Assembly: GCF_009765965.1 (NCBI RefSeq)
Contig: NZ_LMUL01000014.1
Location: forward strand, 2,361,037 to 2,425,036
Direction of reading: 5' to 3'
DNA: 64,000 nucleotides
DNA from: Caulobacter sp. S45
GTDB lineage: Bacteria; Pseudomonadota; Alphaproteobacteria; Caulobacterales; Caulobacteraceae
The notes under the pieces: model-generated
What the model saw: only the letters and a program-made list of their open reading frames with translations
What the model was told of the DNA's origin: nothing
Databases searched by the model: none
Translations under genes and position numbers: made by a program
In this document: positions 38,829 through 51,216 of the stretch, piece after piece
Layout of the letters: each line of letters begins with the position of its first letter
Numbering within the stretch: position 1 is the first letter of the stretch

Positions 38829-39206
38829 ATGACCGCCTTCCTGCTGCAGTACCTACCGATCCTGATCTTCATGGGCATAGCCGTGGTGATCGGGTCCGCG
38901 TTCCTGATCGCGGCCTTCACCCTGGCTCCGAGCAATCCGGACCCGGAGAAGATCTCCGCCTATGAGTGCGGCTTCAACGCCTTCGAAGACGCGCGCATGA
39001 AGTTCGACGTGCGCTTCTACCTGGTGTCGATCCTGTTCATCATCTTCGACCTGGAAGTGGCCTTCCTGTTCCCCTGGGCGGTGACGCTGATGAAGCTGCC
39101 GCACGACCTGCAGGTGTTCTCCTTCTGGTCGATGATGTGCTTCCTGGCGATCCTGACCATCGGCTTCGTCTACGAGTGGAAGAAGGGAGCCCTGGAATGG
39201 GAGTAG
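38829..39206 (+). CDS. nuoA: NADH-quinone oxidoreductase subunit A
   Basis: Small membrane subunit of complex I at the junction of the hydrophilic and membrane arms. The 125 residues have three membrane segments and the conserved [15 protein letters not shown] loop with the Cys of the quinone-site loop. Start ATG 38829 is preceded by GAGGG; an earlier in-frame start lacks support. It overlaps nuoB by 10 bp. Confidence 0.97.
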   Translation: MTAFLLQYLPILIFMGIAVVIGSAFLIAAFTLAPSNPDPEKISAYECGFNAFEDARMKFDVRFYLVSILFIIFDLEVAFLFPWAVTLMKLPHDLQVFSFWSMMCFLAILTIGFVYEWKKGALEWE

Positions 39207-39832
39207 CCACCCCCGCCAGCCCTGGCGCCGAGCCGACGACGTCGCGTTCGAGCGGTCTGACCCTGTCGCCCTCCGGCCTGCTGGTCCCCGCGGGCGCCGC
39301 CGCCCGTTCGGGCGTGCAGGGCTACGATCCCCGGCTGCACGACGAGGGCTTCGAACTGCTGTCCGGCCAACTGGCCGACAAGGGCTTCGTCACCGCCGCG
39401 CTGGACGACGTGATCACCTGGGCGCGCACCGGCTCGCTGATGTGGATGACCTTCGGCCTAGCCTGCTGCGCGGTCGAGATGATGCAGGCCTCGATGCCGC
39501 GCTATGACATCGAGCGTTTCGGCATGGCCCCACGCGGCAGCCCGCGCCAGTCCGACCTGATGATCGTGGCCGGCACCCTGACCAACAAGATGGCCCCGGC
39601 CCTGCGCAAGGTCTACGACCAGATGCCCGAGCCGCGCTACGTGCTGTCGATGGGCTCCTGCGCCAACGGCGGCGGCTATTACCACTACAGCTACAGCGTC
39701 GTGCGCGGCTGCGACCGGATCGTGCCGGTGGACGCCTATGTGCCGGGCTGTCCGCCCACCGCCGAGGCCTTGCTCTACGGCCTGCTGCAGCTGCAGAAGA
39801 AGATTCGCCGCACGGGGACCATCGAGCGATGA
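39197..39832 (+). CDS. nuoB: NADH-quinone oxidoreductase subunit B
   Basis: Carries the terminal iron-sulfur cluster N2 next to the quinone site. The 211 residues show the ligands in [17 protein letters not shown] and V-P-G-C-P-P-T. The first 45 or so residues are a Ser/Pro/Ala-rich extension before the core. ATG at 39197 overlaps nuoA by 10 bp; the end overlaps nuoC by 4 bp. Confidence 0.97.
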   Translation: MGVATPASPGAEPTTSRSSGLTLSPSGLLVPAGAAARSGVQGYDPRLHDEGFELLSGQLADKGFVTAALDDVITWARTGSLMWMTFGLACCAVEMMQASMPRYDIERFGMAPRGSPRQSDLMIVAGTLTNKMAPALRKVYDQMPEPRYVLSMGSCANGGGYYHYSYSVVRGCDRIVPVDAYVPGCPPTAEALLYGLLQLQKKIRRTGTIER

Positions 39833-40509
39833 GCTTCACCGTCCCCGACGAAGAGCTGAAGGCGCTGGGCGAGGCGATCCTGGCCGATGCGCCGGGCGCG
39901 GCGACCGGCTTCAAGATCGAGTATGGCGAGCTGAGCGTCTCGGCCCAGCCGAACCGCATCGTCGATCTGCTGACTACGCTGCGCGACAACGCCAACTACC
40001 GCTTCGTCCAGCTGACCATGATCAGCGGCGCCGACTATCCCGAGCGGGCGCGCCGGTTCGACGTGGTCTACCAACTGCTGTCGTTCGTGAAGAACCGCCG
40101 CCTGCGGGTGACGGTGCAGACCGACGAGGACACCCCGGTGCCGTCCGTGGTCTCGGTGCACCCGGCGGCGGATTGGTACGAGCGCGAGGCGTTCGACATG
40201 TACGGGATCTTCTTCGACAACCATCCCGACCTGCGCCGCATCCTGACCGACTACGGCTTCCACGGGCATCCCCTGCGCAAGGACTTCCCGATGACGGGCT
40301 ATGTCGAGGTGCGTTGGGACGAGGCGCTGAAGCGGGTGGTCTACGAGCCGGTGAAGCTGCCGCAGGAATTTCGCGCGTTCGACTTCCTCTCGCCCTGGGA
40401 AGGCTCGCGCACCGCCCTGGCGGGGACGGGCTATCAGTACGTGATCCCCGGCGACGAGAAGGCCATGAACGCCGCCGCCAAGGCGATCACCAGCGCAGGC
40501 AAGGAGTAG
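39829..40509 (+). CDS. nuoC: NADH-quinone oxidoreductase subunit C
   Basis: 30-kDa-type subunit of the peripheral arm, supporting NuoD and NuoB. The 226 residues contain the family signature [21 protein letters not shown] and G-H-P-L-R-K-D-F-P. It is a separate polypeptide, not fused to NuoD as in E. coli. Confidence 0.97.
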   Translation: MSFTVPDEELKALGEAILADAPGAATGFKIEYGELSVSAQPNRIVDLLTTLRDNANYRFVQLTMISGADYPERARRFDVVYQLLSFVKNRRLRVTVQTDEDTPVPSVVSVHPAADWYEREAFDMYGIFFDNHPDLRRILTDYGFHGHPLRKDFPMTGYVEVRWDEALKRVVYEPVKLPQEFRAFDFLSPWEGSRTALAGTGYQYVIPGDEKAMNAAAKAITSAGKE

Positions 40510-40511
40510 TC

Positions 40512-41774
40512 ATGGCCGACGATATCTCCACGCCCGTCGCTGGGCAGCTCCCGGTCGAGATCGCTTCCACCACCGTCCCGGCCCCGGCGCCCGACGAGAC
40601 GCCGGTGCGCAAGTTCAACATCAACTTCGGCCCCCAGCACCCGGCCGCCCACGGCGTGCTGCGCCTGGTGCTGGAACTGGACGGGGAGGTGGTCGAGCGG
40701 GTGGACCCGCACATCGGCCTGCTGCACCGCGGCACCGAGAAGTTGATGGAGGCGCGCACCTACCTCCAGACCATCCCGTATTTCGACCGTCTCGATTACG
40801 TCGCTCCGATGAACCAGGAGCACGCCTATGTGCTCGCCATCGAGAAGCTGCTCGGCGTCGAGGTCCCGGAGCGGGGCCAGCTGATCCGTGTGCTGTTCAG
40901 CGAGATCGGCCGCATCCTCAGCCACATCCTCAACGTCACCACCCAGGCGATGGATGTCGGCGCGCTGACACCCCCGCTGTGGGGTTTCGAAGAGCGCGAG
41001 AAGCTGATGATCTTCTACGAGCGGGCGTCCGGCGCGCGCCTGCACGCCAACTACTTCCGTCCGGGCGGCGTGCACCAGGACCTGACACCGGCCCTGATCG
41101 ACGACATCGCCCGCTGGTGCACCACCTTCCCGCAGGTGCTCAAGGACATCGACGGGCTGGTCACGCCCAACCGCATCTTCAAGCAGCGCAATGTCGACAT
41201 CGGCGTGGTGACCAAGGAAGAGGCGTTCGAGCACGGCTTTTCCGGCGTGATGGTGCGCGGTTCGGGCGTGGCCTGGGACCTGCGCAAGAGCCAGCCCTAC
41301 GACGGCTACGAGGATTTCGATTTCGACGTCCCGATCGGCAATAACGGCGACTGCTACGACCGCTACCTGGTGCGCATGGAAGAGATGCGCCAGTCGATCC
41401 GGATCATGGAGCAGTGCATCGAGCGGCTGCGCAAGACGCCCGGCCCGGTGCTGACCACCGACGGCAAGGTCGCCCCGCCGCGCCGCGCCGAGATGAAGCG
41501 ATCGATGGAAAGCCTGATCCATCACTTCAAGCTCTACACCGAGGGCTTCCACGTCCCGGCGGGCGAGGTCTACGTCGCGGTCGAGGCGCCCAAGGGCGAG
41601 TTCGGCGTCTACCTAGTCGCCGATGGCACCAACAAGCCCTATCGCTGCCACATCCGCGCGCCGGGCTTCGCCCACCTCCAGGCCATGGACTGGATGAACC
41701 GCGGCCACCTGCTGGCCGACGTCTCCGCCATCCTGGGCTCGCTGGACATCGTGTTCGGGGAGGTGGATCGGTGA
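40512..41774 (+). CDS. nuoD: NADH-quinone oxidoreductase subunit D
   Basis: 49-kDa-type subunit forming the quinone-binding cavity with NuoB. The 420 residues include [17 protein letters not shown], with the His of the quinone headgroup site, H-R-G-T-E-K-L-M-E and the C-terminal D-I-V-F-G-E-V-D-R. The first 30 residues are a variable extension. The stop overlaps the start of a small membrane-protein gene as GTGA. Confidence 0.97.
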   Translation: MADDISTPVAGQLPVEIASTTVPAPAPDETPVRKFNINFGPQHPAAHGVLRLVLELDGEVVERVDPHIGLLHRGTEKLMEARTYLQTIPYFDRLDYVAPMNQEHAYVLAIEKLLGVEVPERGQLIRVLFSEIGRILSHILNVTTQAMDVGALTPPLWGFEEREKLMIFYERASGARLHANYFRPGGVHQDLTPALIDDIARWCTTFPQVLKDIDGLVTPNRIFKQRNVDIGVVTKEEAFEHGFSGVMVRGSGVAWDLRKSQPYDGYEDFDFDVPIGNNGDCYDRYLVRMEEMRQSIRIMEQCIERLRKTPGPVLTTDGKVAPPRRAEMKRSMESLIHHFKLYTEGFHVPAGEVYVAVEAPKGEFGVYLVADGTNKPYRCHIRAPGFAHLQAMDWMNRGHLLADVSAILGSLDIVFGEVDR

Positions 41775-42088
41775 CCCACGGGGAATGGTTCGCATTTGGC
41801 GCCGGTTTCGACGTCGCCGCCTTCCTGGCGCTGATGGTCGGTACGGCGACGCTCTATTTCGGGCTGGACCGGCAGGGTGCGTCCCGCGGGAAGCGCGTGG
41901 CGCTCGCGTTGCACGCCATGTTGCCGGTGTTCACCCTGCTGCTGGTCGCCAGCGTGGTCGCTTTCGCCATGCCCTATAATATCGGGTGGGCGATCCCCGG
42001 CGTCCTGGCGATCCTGGGACCCGCCGCCGTGAACTTTGCGGGCGACCGTGTTCGGCGTCCCCTCTGGAACCGCCAAGGACAGATATGA
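41771..42088 (+). CDS. Small three-helix membrane protein inside the nuo operon, function unknown
   Basis: A 105-residue protein with no family that I recognise. It has three hydrophobic segments at about residues 6-31, 43-67 and 69-90, a basic loop between the first two ([10 protein letters not shown]) and a basic C-terminus ([10 protein letters not shown]). GTG at 41771 overlaps the nuoD stop as GTGA, and its own stop overlaps the nuoE ATG as ATGA, so it is translationally coupled on both sides. A complex I accessory or assembly role is inferred from position alone. Codon use looks like its neighbours. Confidence 0.85.
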   Translation: MTHGEWFAFGAGFDVAAFLALMVGTATLYFGLDRQGASRGKRVALALHAMLPVFTLLLVASVVAFAMPYNIGWAIPGVLAILGPAAVNFAGDRVRRPLWNRQGQI

Positions 42089-42765
42089 GCGTCCGCCGTC
42101 TCGCCAAGGAACAGCCGCCGAGCTTCGCCTTCTCCCCGGATTCGATGGAGAAGGTGAACTTCTGGCTGGGCAAGTATCCCGAGCACCGCAAGCAGTCGGC
42201 CTCGATCCCGCTGCTGTGGCTGGTGCAGAAGCAGGAGGGCTGGGTCAGCGAACCCGCCATCCGCCTGGTCGCCGAGATGCTTTCGGTGCCGGTGATCCGC
42301 ATCTACGAGGTCGCCACCTTCTATACCATGTTCATGCTGGAGCCGGTCGGCAGCGCCGCCTTGATCCAGGTCTGCGGCACCACGCCCTGCGCGCTTCGCG
42401 GGGCCAACGACCTGATCGAGATCTGCAAGACCGAGATCGGTCCGAAGAGCCATCTGAGCGCCGACGGCCTGTTCACTTGGGAAGAGGTCGAGTGCCTGGG
42501 CGCCTGCTGCAACGCCCCGATGGCCGCGATCAACGACTACTACTACGAGGACCTGACGCCGGAGAGCTTCCGCCAGATCATCGCCGACTTCCGCGCCGGT
42601 AAGAAACCCGCGCCCGGCAGCTACGCCGGCCGCCGCAGCTCCGAGCCCGCCGGCGGCGCCCAGACGCTGAGCGACGCCAGCCTGTACGATGGTTCGCGCG
42701 CCCAGCCTCTGGCCAAGATCCCCAACGCGCCCGAGCCCGAACCCAAGCCGGAGCCGGTGGCGTGA
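42085..42765 (+). CDS. nuoE: NADH-quinone oxidoreductase subunit E
   Basis: 24-kDa-type subunit holding the [2Fe-2S] cluster N1a; ligands are visible in C-G-T-T-P-C and C-L-G-A-C. The 226 residues are longer than the E. coli protein because of a C-terminal Pro/Ala/Glu-rich extension ending in repeated Glu-Pro/Lys-Pro. ATG overlaps the upstream small-protein gene by 4 bp and the stop overlaps the next small-protein gene as GTGA. Confidence 0.97.
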   Translation: MSVRRLAKEQPPSFAFSPDSMEKVNFWLGKYPEHRKQSASIPLLWLVQKQEGWVSEPAIRLVAEMLSVPVIRIYEVATFYTMFMLEPVGSAALIQVCGTTPCALRGANDLIEICKTEIGPKSHLSADGLFTWEEVECLGACCNAPMAAINDYYYEDLTPESFRQIIADFRAGKKPAPGSYAGRRSSEPAGGAQTLSDASLYDGSRAQPLAKIPNAPEPEPKPEPVA

Positions 42766-42994
42766 CAGGCGGCTTCTGGAAACAGCCCCAGGCCAGCCGG
42801 GCCCTGCTGGCCCTGTTGTTCGGCGCGGCCTTCCTCGCCAATGGCGGGCTGGGCCTGTGGGTCGGGCTGAGCGCGCCCGGGCCGCACGTCAACGGCATGT
42901 CGGCGGTGATCTTCGCCTTCGGCCTGATCGCGCTTGCGGCGGCCGCCTTTCAATTCCTGCAAATGCGCAGGCTCAACCACGTGAAGAGCGCCTG

Positions 42995-42995
<1 letters not shown>
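42762..42995 (+). CDS. Small two-helix membrane protein inside the nuo operon, function unknown
   Basis: A 77-residue protein between nuoE and nuoF. Two membrane segments lie at about residues 14-36 and 45-66, with a short loop (S-A-P-G-P-H-V-N) and a basic C-terminus (M-R-R-L-N-H-V-K). GTG at 42762 overlaps the nuoE stop; its stop overlaps the nuoF ATG by one base. I recognise no family. It resembles the gene at 41771 in size class, coupling and membrane nature, but not in sequence. Confidence 0.82.
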
Positions 42996-44311
<1,316 letters not shown>

Positions 44312-44330
44312 TCAGTCCGAAGGAAGTCGA

Positions 44331-46403
44331 ATGCCCACGGCCAAGGTCAATGGCAAGGAAATCGAGTTCGAAGCCGGCCTGACGGTGCTTCAGGTGGCCG
44401 AGCTGGCGGGGGAGGAGATCCCGCGCTTCTGCTATCACGAGCGGCTGTCGATCGCCGGCAACTGCCGCATGTGCCTGGTCGAGGTGAAGCCCGGCCCGCC
44501 CAAGCCCCAGGCCTCGTGCGCCCTGCCGGCCGCCGACAAGCAGGAGATCTTCACCAATACGCCGATGGTGAAGAAGGCCCGCGAAGGGGTGATGGAGTTC
44601 CTGCTCATCAACCACCCGCTGGACTGCCCGATCTGCGACCAGGGCGGCGAGTGCGACCTGCAGGACGAGGCCATCGGCTATGGCCGCGACGGCAGCCGCT
44701 ATGCGGAAAACAAGCGGGCGGTGGAGGAGAAGTTCCTCGGCCCGCTGATCAAGACCACCATGACCCGCTGCATCCAGTGCACGCGCTGCGTCCGCTTCTC
44801 CACCGAGATCGCCGGCGTGTCCGAGATGGGCATGATCAGCCGGGGCGAGGACGCCGAGATCACCTCCTATCTGGAAGAGGCGCTGACCAGCGAACTCTCC
44901 GGCAACCTAGCCGACATCTGCCCGGTGGGCGCGCTGACCCACAAACCCTGGGCCTTCAACTACCGCCCCTGGGAGCTGACCAAGACCGAGAGCGTGGACG
45001 TGATGGATGCGGTCGGCTCGGCCATCCGAGTCGATGCGCGCGGCGGCGAGGTCATGCGCATCCTGCCGCGCGTGAACGAGGACATCAACGAGGAGTGGAT
45101 CTCCGACAAGACCCGCTACGTGCCGGACGGCCTGATGCGCCAGCGGCTGGACCGGCCCTATGTGCGCGTCGACGGCAAGCTGAAGCCCGCCACCTGGGCC
45201 GAGGCCTTCGCGGCCGTGGCCGGCCGTATCCGCGCGGTGTCGCCCGACAAGGTGGGCGTGATCGCCGGCGATCTGCAGGACGCGGAGTCGATGAAGGCGG
45301 CGATGGACCTGTTCTCGGCGCTGGGGGTCAAGAACCTCGACTGCCGCCAGGACGGCGCCAAGCTCGGTTACGGCCCGCGCGAGAGCTGGCTGTTCAACAC
45401 CACCATCGCCGGGATCGAGAAGCTCGACCGCCTGCTGCTGGTGGGCACGAACCTTCGCAAGGAGGCGCCGCTGGTCAATGCGCGCATCCGTAAGGCCTGG
45501 CTGACCGGCAAGCTGCGGGTGGGCGTGATCGGCGAGCATGCCGACCTGCGCTACAGCTACGAGTATTTCGGCGCCGGTCCGTCCTCGCTGCAGAAGCTGG
45601 TGGACGGGGAGGGCGACTTCTTCAAGGACGCCAAGGGGGCCGCCATCGTGCTCGGCCAGGGCGCGCTGATCCGCGAAGACAGCTCCGCGATCCTGAACCT
45701 AGCCGCCAAGGCCGCCGGAACGTTCGGCATGACCGCCGAGGGCAAGAACGGCTTCAACGTGCTGCACACCGCCGCCTCCCGCGTGGCCGGGCTGGACATG
45801 GGCTTCGTCCCCAAGGACGGTGGGCGGCACGTGGCCGGCATGATCGCCGGCGCCGGCAAGGGCGAGATCGAGGTGCTGGTGCTGATGGGCGCCGATGAGA
45901 TCGACACCACCGCGCTCGGAAACGCTTTCGTGGTCTATATCGGCAGCCACGGCGATGCGGGCGCCAACCGGGCGGACGTGATCCTGCCCGGCGCCGCCTA
46001 CACCGAAAAGCCCGGCATCTACGTCAATACCGAGGGCCGGGTGCAGATCGCCGCCCGCGCCGTGTTCCCCAAGGGCGAGGCCCGCGAGGACTGGGCCATC
46101 CTGCGCGCCCTGTCCGAGCACCTGGGCGCCAAGCTGGCCTATGACAGCCTCGAGCAGCTGCGCGCCAAGCTGATGGCCAACCACCCCACCTTCGGCCAGG
46201 TGGACTATGCGCCGGGCGCTGCCAGCGCCGCCGGGCTCGACCTCGGTGCATTCGGCGAGGCGGGGAGCCTGTCCGACGCCGTCTTCGCCAGCCCCATCGA
46301 CGACTTCTACCTGACCAACCCCATCGCGCGCGCCAGCGTGACCATGGCCGAGTGCTCCGCCTCCCAGGCGCAGGCGCTGGGCCGGTTGCAGGCGGCGGAG
46401 TAG
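44331..46403 (+). CDS. nuoG: NADH-quinone oxidoreductase subunit G
   Basis: 75-kDa-type subunit with clusters N1b, N4 and N5. Ligands are in [15 protein letters not shown] (N1b), the His/Cys set [14 protein letters not shown] (N5) and C-I-Q-C-T-R-C with D-I-C-P-V-G-A-L (N4). The rest of the 690 residues is the molybdopterin-oxidoreductase-like domain without the extra N7 cluster cysteines that I could detect. Confidence 0.97.
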   Translation: MPTAKVNGKEIEFEAGLTVLQVAELAGEEIPRFCYHERLSIAGNCRMCLVEVKPGPPKPQASCALPAADKQEIFTNTPMVKKAREGVMEFLLINHPLDCPICDQGGECDLQDEAIGYGRDGSRYAENKRAVEEKFLGPLIKTTMTRCIQCTRCVRFSTEIAGVSEMGMISRGEDAEITSYLEEALTSELSGNLADICPVGALTHKPWAFNYRPWELTKTESVDVMDAVGSAIRVDARGGEVMRILPRVNEDINEEWISDKTRYVPDGLMRQRLDRPYVRVDGKLKPATWAEAFAAVAGRIRAVSPDKVGVIAGDLQDAESMKAAMDLFSALGVKNLDCRQDGAKLGYGPRESWLFNTTIAGIEKLDRLLLVGTNLRKEAPLVNARIRKAWLTGKLRVGVIGEHADLRYSYEYFGAGPSSLQKLVDGEGDFFKDAKGAAIVLGQGALIREDSSAILNLAAKAAGTFGMTAEGKNGFNVLHTAASRVAGLDMGFVPKDGGRHVAGMIAGAGKGEIEVLVLMGADEIDTTALGNAFVVYIGSHGDAGANRADVILPGAAYTEKPGIYVNTEGRVQIAARAVFPKGEAREDWAILRALSEHLGAKLAYDSLEQLRAKLMANHPTFGQVDYAPGAASAAGLDLGAFGEAGSLSDAVFASPIDDFYLTNPIARASVTMAECSASQAQALGRLQAAE

Positions 46404-46406
46404 GCC

Positions 46407-47486
46407 ATGCCCATGCAAACCTTCTGGGGCACGCCCTTCGGCTGGACGCTGATGACGGTGGGCGGCGTGCTGGCCGTCACCGTCGGCGTGCTGATCTCGC
46501 TGGCCTTCCTGCTGCTGGCCGACCGCAAGATCTGGGCCGGCGTGCAGATGCGCAAGGGACCCAACGTGGTCGGTCCCTTCGGGCTGATGCAGTCCTTCGC
46601 CGACTTCCTGAAGTTCGTGCTGAAGGAGCCGATCATCCCGGCCGGCTCGGACAAGATCGTCTTCATCCTGGCCCCGCTGATCACCTTCATCCTGGCCTTC
46701 GGCAGCTGGGCGGTGATCCCGTTCGCGCCGGGCTGGGTGGTGTCCAACATCAATGTCGGCATCCTGTACCTGCTCGGCGTGTCGTCGCTGGGCGTCTACG
46801 GCGTGATCATGGGCGGCTGGGCGTCGAACTCGAAGTACCCGTTCCTCGGCGCCCTGCGCTCGGCGGCGCAGATGGTGTCCTACGAGGTCTCCATCGGCCT
46901 GGTGATCCTGACGGTGATCCTGCTGGCCGGCTCGATGAACCTGTCGGTCATCGTCGAGCATCAGGCCGGCGGCTTCTGGAACTGGAACGTGTTCGGCGGC
47001 GGGCTGAAGAACCTGCCGCTGATCGTGGTCATGGTCCCGATGACCGTGGTGTTCTTCGTCTCCGCCCTGGCCGAGACCAACCGCCCGCCCTTCGACCTGT
47101 CGGAAGCGGAGTCGGAACTGGTGGCCGGCTTCCAGGTCGAATATTCCTCCACCCCCTACCTGCTGTTCATGATCGGCGAGTACGCCAACATCGTGCTGAT
47201 GTGCGCCATGCTGTCGATCCTGTTCCTCGGCGGCTGGACCTCGCCCATCCCGATGTCGTTCATCCACCTGCCGGCCTCGCTGTTCTGGCTGGCCGAGGTC
47301 GGGTCGTTCTTCTGGATGGCCGTGAAGATGCTGTTCTGGTTCTTCATGTTCGCCATGGTGAAGGCCATCGTCCCGCGCTACCGCTACGACCAGCTGATGC
47401 GCCTGGGCTGGAAGGTGTTCCTGCCCACCGCGCTCCTGGCCGTAGTGCTGGTCAGCGCCTGGCGCGTGTTCGGTCCGGCGGCGTAA
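46407..47486 (+). CDS. nuoH: NADH-quinone oxidoreductase subunit H
   Basis: Membrane subunit forming the quinone tunnel and the link to the proton channels. The 359 residues contain eight or so membrane segments and the conserved acidic loop [20 protein letters not shown] plus E-Y-S-S-T-P-Y. It starts 3 bp after nuoG. Confidence 0.97.
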   Translation: MPMQTFWGTPFGWTLMTVGGVLAVTVGVLISLAFLLLADRKIWAGVQMRKGPNVVGPFGLMQSFADFLKFVLKEPIIPAGSDKIVFILAPLITFILAFGSWAVIPFAPGWVVSNINVGILYLLGVSSLGVYGVIMGGWASNSKYPFLGALRSAAQMVSYEVSIGLVILTVILLAGSMNLSVIVEHQAGGFWNWNVFGGGLKNLPLIVVMVPMTVVFFVSALAETNRPPFDLSEAESELVAGFQVEYSSTPYLLFMIGEYANIVLMCAMLSILFLGGWTSPIPMSFIHLPASLFWLAEVGSFFWMAVKMLFWFFMFAMVKAIVPRYRYDQLMRLGWKVFLPTALLAVVLVSAWRVFGPAA

Positions 47487-47497
47487 GGAGCAAGCCC

Positions 47498-47995
47498 ATG
47501 TCGTTCGGACAACGCGTCAAGCAAGCCGCCCAGGGCGCCGCCCTGATGGATTTCGTCGGCGCCTTCGGGCTGGCCATGAAGTACATGGTGCGGCCCAAGG
47601 CGACCATCTACTACCCCTTCGAGAAGGGGCCGCTGAGCCCGCGCTTCCGGGGCGAGCACGCGCTGCGCCGCTATCCCAACGGGGAAGAGCGCTGCATCGC
47701 CTGCAAGCTGTGCGAGGCGATCTGCCCGGCCTGGGCCATCACCATCGAGGCCGAGCCCCGCGCCGACGGCTCGCGCCGCACCACGCGCTACGACATCGAC
47801 ATGGTGAAGTGCATCTATTGCGGCCTGTGCCAGGAGGCCTGCCCGGTGGACGCCATCGTCGAAGGCCCGAACTTCGAGTTCACCGCCGAGACCCGCGAGG
47901 AACTGCTCTACGACAAGCAGAAACTGCTCGACAACGGCGACCGCTGGGAACGCGAGATCGCCAAGAATCTGGAACTGGACGCGCCGTACCGCTGA
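47498..47995 (+). CDS. nuoI: NADH-quinone oxidoreductase subunit I
   Basis: TYKY-type ferredoxin subunit with clusters N6a and N6b: [12 protein letters not shown] and [12 protein letters not shown]. The 165 residues fit the family length; AAGGAG precedes the ATG. A 185-bp gap follows, the only sizeable interruption in the nuo operon. Confidence 0.98.
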   Translation: MSFGQRVKQAAQGAALMDFVGAFGLAMKYMVRPKATIYYPFEKGPLSPRFRGEHALRRYPNGEERCIACKLCEAICPAWAITIEAEPRADGSRRTTRYDIDMVKCIYCGLCQEACPVDAIVEGPNFEFTAETREELLYDKQKLLDNGDRWEREIAKNLELDAPYR

Positions 47996-48180
47996 CGGTC
48001 CGACGACGTATCAATACGGAAATGCGCCGGGAATAGGCGTGGGCCACGGGTCTGCGCTTCAACTCGGCAAGACAGTGCTTTAGGAAGGCGCGACTTCTGA
48101 TCTGCGGTCCCGCGCCGGCCGCTGACATCGCCCGCATTCGCCGGGCCGAACGTGTAGGTACGAAGGGGACCGCCTTAGGC

Positions 48181-48789
48181 ATGGAGGCCATAGCATTCTA
48201 CGTCCTGGCCGTGGTCTCGGTGGTCGCGGCCCTGATGGTGGTCGTGTCCAGGAATCCGGTCCACTCGGTCCTGTTCCTGATCCTGACCTTCTTCACCGCC
48301 GCCGGGCTGTTCGTGCTGCTCGGGGCGGAGTTCCTGGCCATGCTGGTGGTGGTGGTCTACGTCGGCGCCGTCGCGGTGCTGTTCCTATTCGTGGTCATGA
48401 TGCTGGACGTGGACTTCGCCTCGCTGCGTGAGGGCTTCGTCCGCTACCTGCCCATAGGCGGGATCGCGGCTCTGGTCCTGGCGGTCGAGATGATCCTGGT
48501 CTCCACCGCCGTCGCCGAGCGCGGGGCCGCCAGCCATGTGCACGCCGTCGTCGCCACCGGGCTGAGCAACACCGAGACCATCGGTTGGGTGCTCTACACC
48601 AACTACGCCTACTATTTCGAAGCGGCGGGCATGGTGCTGCTGGTGGCCATGATCGGGGCCATCGTGCTGACCCTGCGCCACAAGCCCGGCATCAAGCGCC
48701 AGAACATCGCCGCCCAGACCGCCCGCACGCCGGCCACCGGCATGGCGATCATCAAGGGCGTCAAGATCGGCGAAGGAATCGCGGAATGA
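48181..48789 (+). CDS. nuoJ: NADH-quinone oxidoreductase subunit J
   Basis: Membrane subunit of complex I. The 202 residues have five hydrophobic segments and the conserved [19 protein letters not shown] in TM3, which contains the pi-bulge region in known structures. Its stop overlaps the nuoK start as ATGA. Confidence 0.97.
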   Translation: MEAIAFYVLAVVSVVAALMVVVSRNPVHSVLFLILTFFTAAGLFVLLGAEFLAMLVVVVYVGAVAVLFLFVVMMLDVDFASLREGFVRYLPIGGIAALVLAVEMILVSTAVAERGAASHVHAVVATGLSNTETIGWVLYTNYAYYFEAAGMVLLVAMIGAIVLTLRHKPGIKRQNIAAQTARTPATGMAIIKGVKIGEGIAE

Positions 48790-49094
48790 GCGTCGGACTG
48801 CCCGCCTATCTCACGGTCGCCGCGATCCTGTTCACCATCGGGGTGTTCGGCATCTTCGTGAACCGCCGCAACGTCATCGTCATCATGATGGCCATCGAGC
48901 TGATCCTGCTGGCCGTGAACATCAACCTGGTGGCCTTCTCGTCCTACCTGCACGAGGTGACGGGTCAGGTGTTCGCCATGTTCGTGCTGACGGTGGCGGC
49001 GGCCGAGGCGGCGGTGGGCCTGGCCATCCTGGTCACCTTCTTCCGCAACCGCGGCGACATCGCCGTGGACAACGCCAACATGATGAAGGGCTGA
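48786..49094 (+). CDS. nuoK: NADH-quinone oxidoreductase subunit K
   Basis: MrpC-like three-helix membrane subunit. The 102 residues include the conserved glutamates in [14 protein letters not shown] and [10 protein letters not shown] that form the E-channel. It is coupled to nuoJ by a 4-bp overlap. Confidence 0.98.
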   Translation: MSVGLPAYLTVAAILFTIGVFGIFVNRRNVIVIMMAIELILLAVNINLVAFSSYLHEVTGQVFAMFVLTVAAAEAAVGLAILVTFFRNRGDIAVDNANMMKG

Positions 49095-49101
49095 TCCGCA
49101 C

Positions 49102-51207
49102 GTGAAGGCCCTGCTCACCACCCTCGTCTTCGCCCCCCTTCTGGGCGCGATCGTCGCCGGCCTGTTCGGGCGGCGGATCGGGGACAAGCTGTCCATGGCC
49201 GTGACCACGGCCCTGCTGTTCCTGTCGTGCGGCCTGTCCTGGTTCACCTTCGCCAACGTGGCCTGGGGCAGCTGGACCCAGCACTACGTGTTCCAGCTGC
49301 TGCCCTTCATCGACGTAGGCGCCTTCCAGTCGACCTGGTCGATCCGCCTCGACACCCTGTCGGCGGTGATGCTGGTGGTGATCAACACCGTGTCGGCGCT
49401 CGTGCACCTGTACTCCTGGGGGTACATGGCCGAGGACGACTCCAAGCCGCGCTTCTTCGCCTACCTGTCGCTGTTCACCTTCGCCATGCTGATGCTGGTG
49501 ACCGCGGCGGACTTCATGCAGCTGTTCTTCGGCTGGGAAGGCGTGGGCCTGGCCAGCTACCTGCTGATCGGCTTCTGGTTCAAGAAGCCCACCGCCAACG
49601 CCGCCTCGATCAAGGCCTTCGTCACCAACCGGGTGGGGGATTTCGGGTTCGCGCTCGGGATCATGACCATCTTCTGGATGTTCCACACCATCCGCTTCGC
49701 CGAGCTGTTCCCGCTGATCGCGGCCAAGGCGGGCACGAGCTGGACCTTCGCGGGCGTCAGCTGGTCGGCGTTGGATATCGCCGGCTTCCTTCTGTTCATC
49801 GGCGCGGCCGGCAAGTCGGCCCAGTTCTTCCTGCACGTCTGGCTGCCCGACGCCATGGAGGGTCCGACGCCCGTCTCGGCCCTGATCCACGCCGCGACCA
49901 TGGTCACGGCCGGGGTCTACATGCTGTGCCTGCTGTCGCCGCTATACGAGTACGCGCCGGTCGCGCGCGAGATCATCACCGTGATCGGCGCCATCACCTG
50001 CCTGTTCGCCGCTACCGTCGGCCTGGCCCAGAACGACATCAAGCGGGTGATCGCGTACTCGACCTGTTCGCAGCTCGGCTACATGTTCTTCGCCGCCGGC
50101 CTGGGCGTCTATCAGGCGGCCATGTTCCACCTGTTCACCCACGCCTTCTTCAAGGCGCTGCTATTCCTGGGCGCCGGCTCGGTGATCAACGGCATGCACC
50201 ACGAGCAGGACATGCGGAAGATGGGCGGGCTCTATAACAAGCTGCCGATCACCTGCGCGGTCATGCTGATCGGCACCATCGCTATCACCGGCCTGGGCAT
50301 CCCCGGCCTGGATATCGGTTTCGCGGGCTTCTACTCCAAGGACGCCATCCTGACCGCCGCCTTCCAGTCGGGCCACAGCCAGGCGTTCGGCTACTTCGCC
50401 TACATCGTCGGCACCCTGGTCGCCGGCCTGACCGCCTACTATTCCTGGCGTCTGGCCTTCATGACCTTCAACGGCACGGCCAAGTGGAGCCATGCGGCGG
50501 ACCATGGCGACGCCCACGGTGGGGCGGCGGTCGCCCACGCCGGCCACGGCCATGCCTCATCGGCCCAGATCGAGACCCACTCCGAACCCGACGTCACCGC
50601 CGACCATGGGCACGACGCCCATGGCCACGGCCACGATTTCAAGCCGCACGAGAGCCCCTGGGTGATGCTGCTGCCGCTGGTGGCGCTGTCGATCGGCGCG
50701 ATCTTCGCCGGCGGCGTGTTCGCCCACCTGTTCATCGGCGAAGGCCGCGACGCCTTCTGGCGCGGCGCCATCTACACCGGCGCCAACAACCACATCCTGG
50801 CCAACCTCGAGGAAGCGCCGAAATGGGTCGCGCTGCTACCGCTCGTCGCCTCGGTGATCGGCCTGCTGGTCGCGGCCTACTTCTACCTGCTGCATGAGGG
50901 GCTGGCGGCGCGGCTCGCGGCCAACAACGGCCTGCTGTACCGCTTCCTCTACAACAAGTGGTACGTGGACGAGGTCTACGATTTCATCTTCGTGCGCGGA
51001 GCCAAGGCGCTGGGCGACCTGTTCTGGAAGGGCGGCGACCAGAAGATCATCGACGGCCTGGGGCCGAACGGCGTGGCCCAGGTCTCGGCCAAGGCGGGGC
51101 GCGGGCTCAGCGTGCTGCAGAGCGGCTACGTCTATCACTACGCCTTCGTGATGCTGCTCGGCGTGGCGGGTCTTTTGACCTACGCCATGTGGGCCTGGGT
51201 GCGTTAG
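49102..51207 (+). CDS. nuoL: NADH-quinone oxidoreductase subunit L, with His-rich loop
   Basis: Distal antiporter-like proton-pumping subunit. The 701 residues include the antiporter signature F-F-G-W-E-G-V-G-L-A-S-Y-L-L-I-G and H-A-A-T-M-V-T-A-G-V-Y-M-L, and end with the C-terminal helix extension (HL plus TM16). A His/Asp/Gly-rich segment at about residues 464-516 holds 13 His in 53 residues, a loop insertion absent from E. coli NuoL. The start is GTG at 49102, 7 bp after nuoK. Confidence 0.97.
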   Translation: MKALLTTLVFAPLLGAIVAGLFGRRIGDKLSMAVTTALLFLSCGLSWFTFANVAWGSWTQHYVFQLLPFIDVGAFQSTWSIRLDTLSAVMLVVINTVSALVHLYSWGYMAEDDSKPRFFAYLSLFTFAMLMLVTAADFMQLFFGWEGVGLASYLLIGFWFKKPTANAASIKAFVTNRVGDFGFALGIMTIFWMFHTIRFAELFPLIAAKAGTSWTFAGVSWSALDIAGFLLFIGAAGKSAQFFLHVWLPDAMEGPTPVSALIHAATMVTAGVYMLCLLSPLYEYAPVAREIITVIGAITCLFAATVGLAQNDIKRVIAYSTCSQLGYMFFAAGLGVYQAAMFHLFTHAFFKALLFLGAGSVINGMHHEQDMRKMGGLYNKLPITCAVMLIGTIAITGLGIPGLDIGFAGFYSKDAILTAAFQSGHSQAFGYFAYIVGTLVAGLTAYYSWRLAFMTFNGTAKWSHAADHGDAHGGAAVAHAGHGHASSAQIETHSEPDVTADHGHDAHGHGHDFKPHESPWVMLLPLVALSIGAIFAGGVFAHLFIGEGRDAFWRGAIYTGANNHILANLEEAPKWVALLPLVASVIGLLVAAYFYLLHEGLAARLAANNGLLYRFLYNKWYVDEVYDFIFVRGAKALGDLFWKGGDQKIIDGLGPNGVAQVSAKAGRGLSVLQSGYVYHYAFVMLLGVAGLLTYAMWAWVR

Positions 51208-51216
51208 GGGGCTGCG

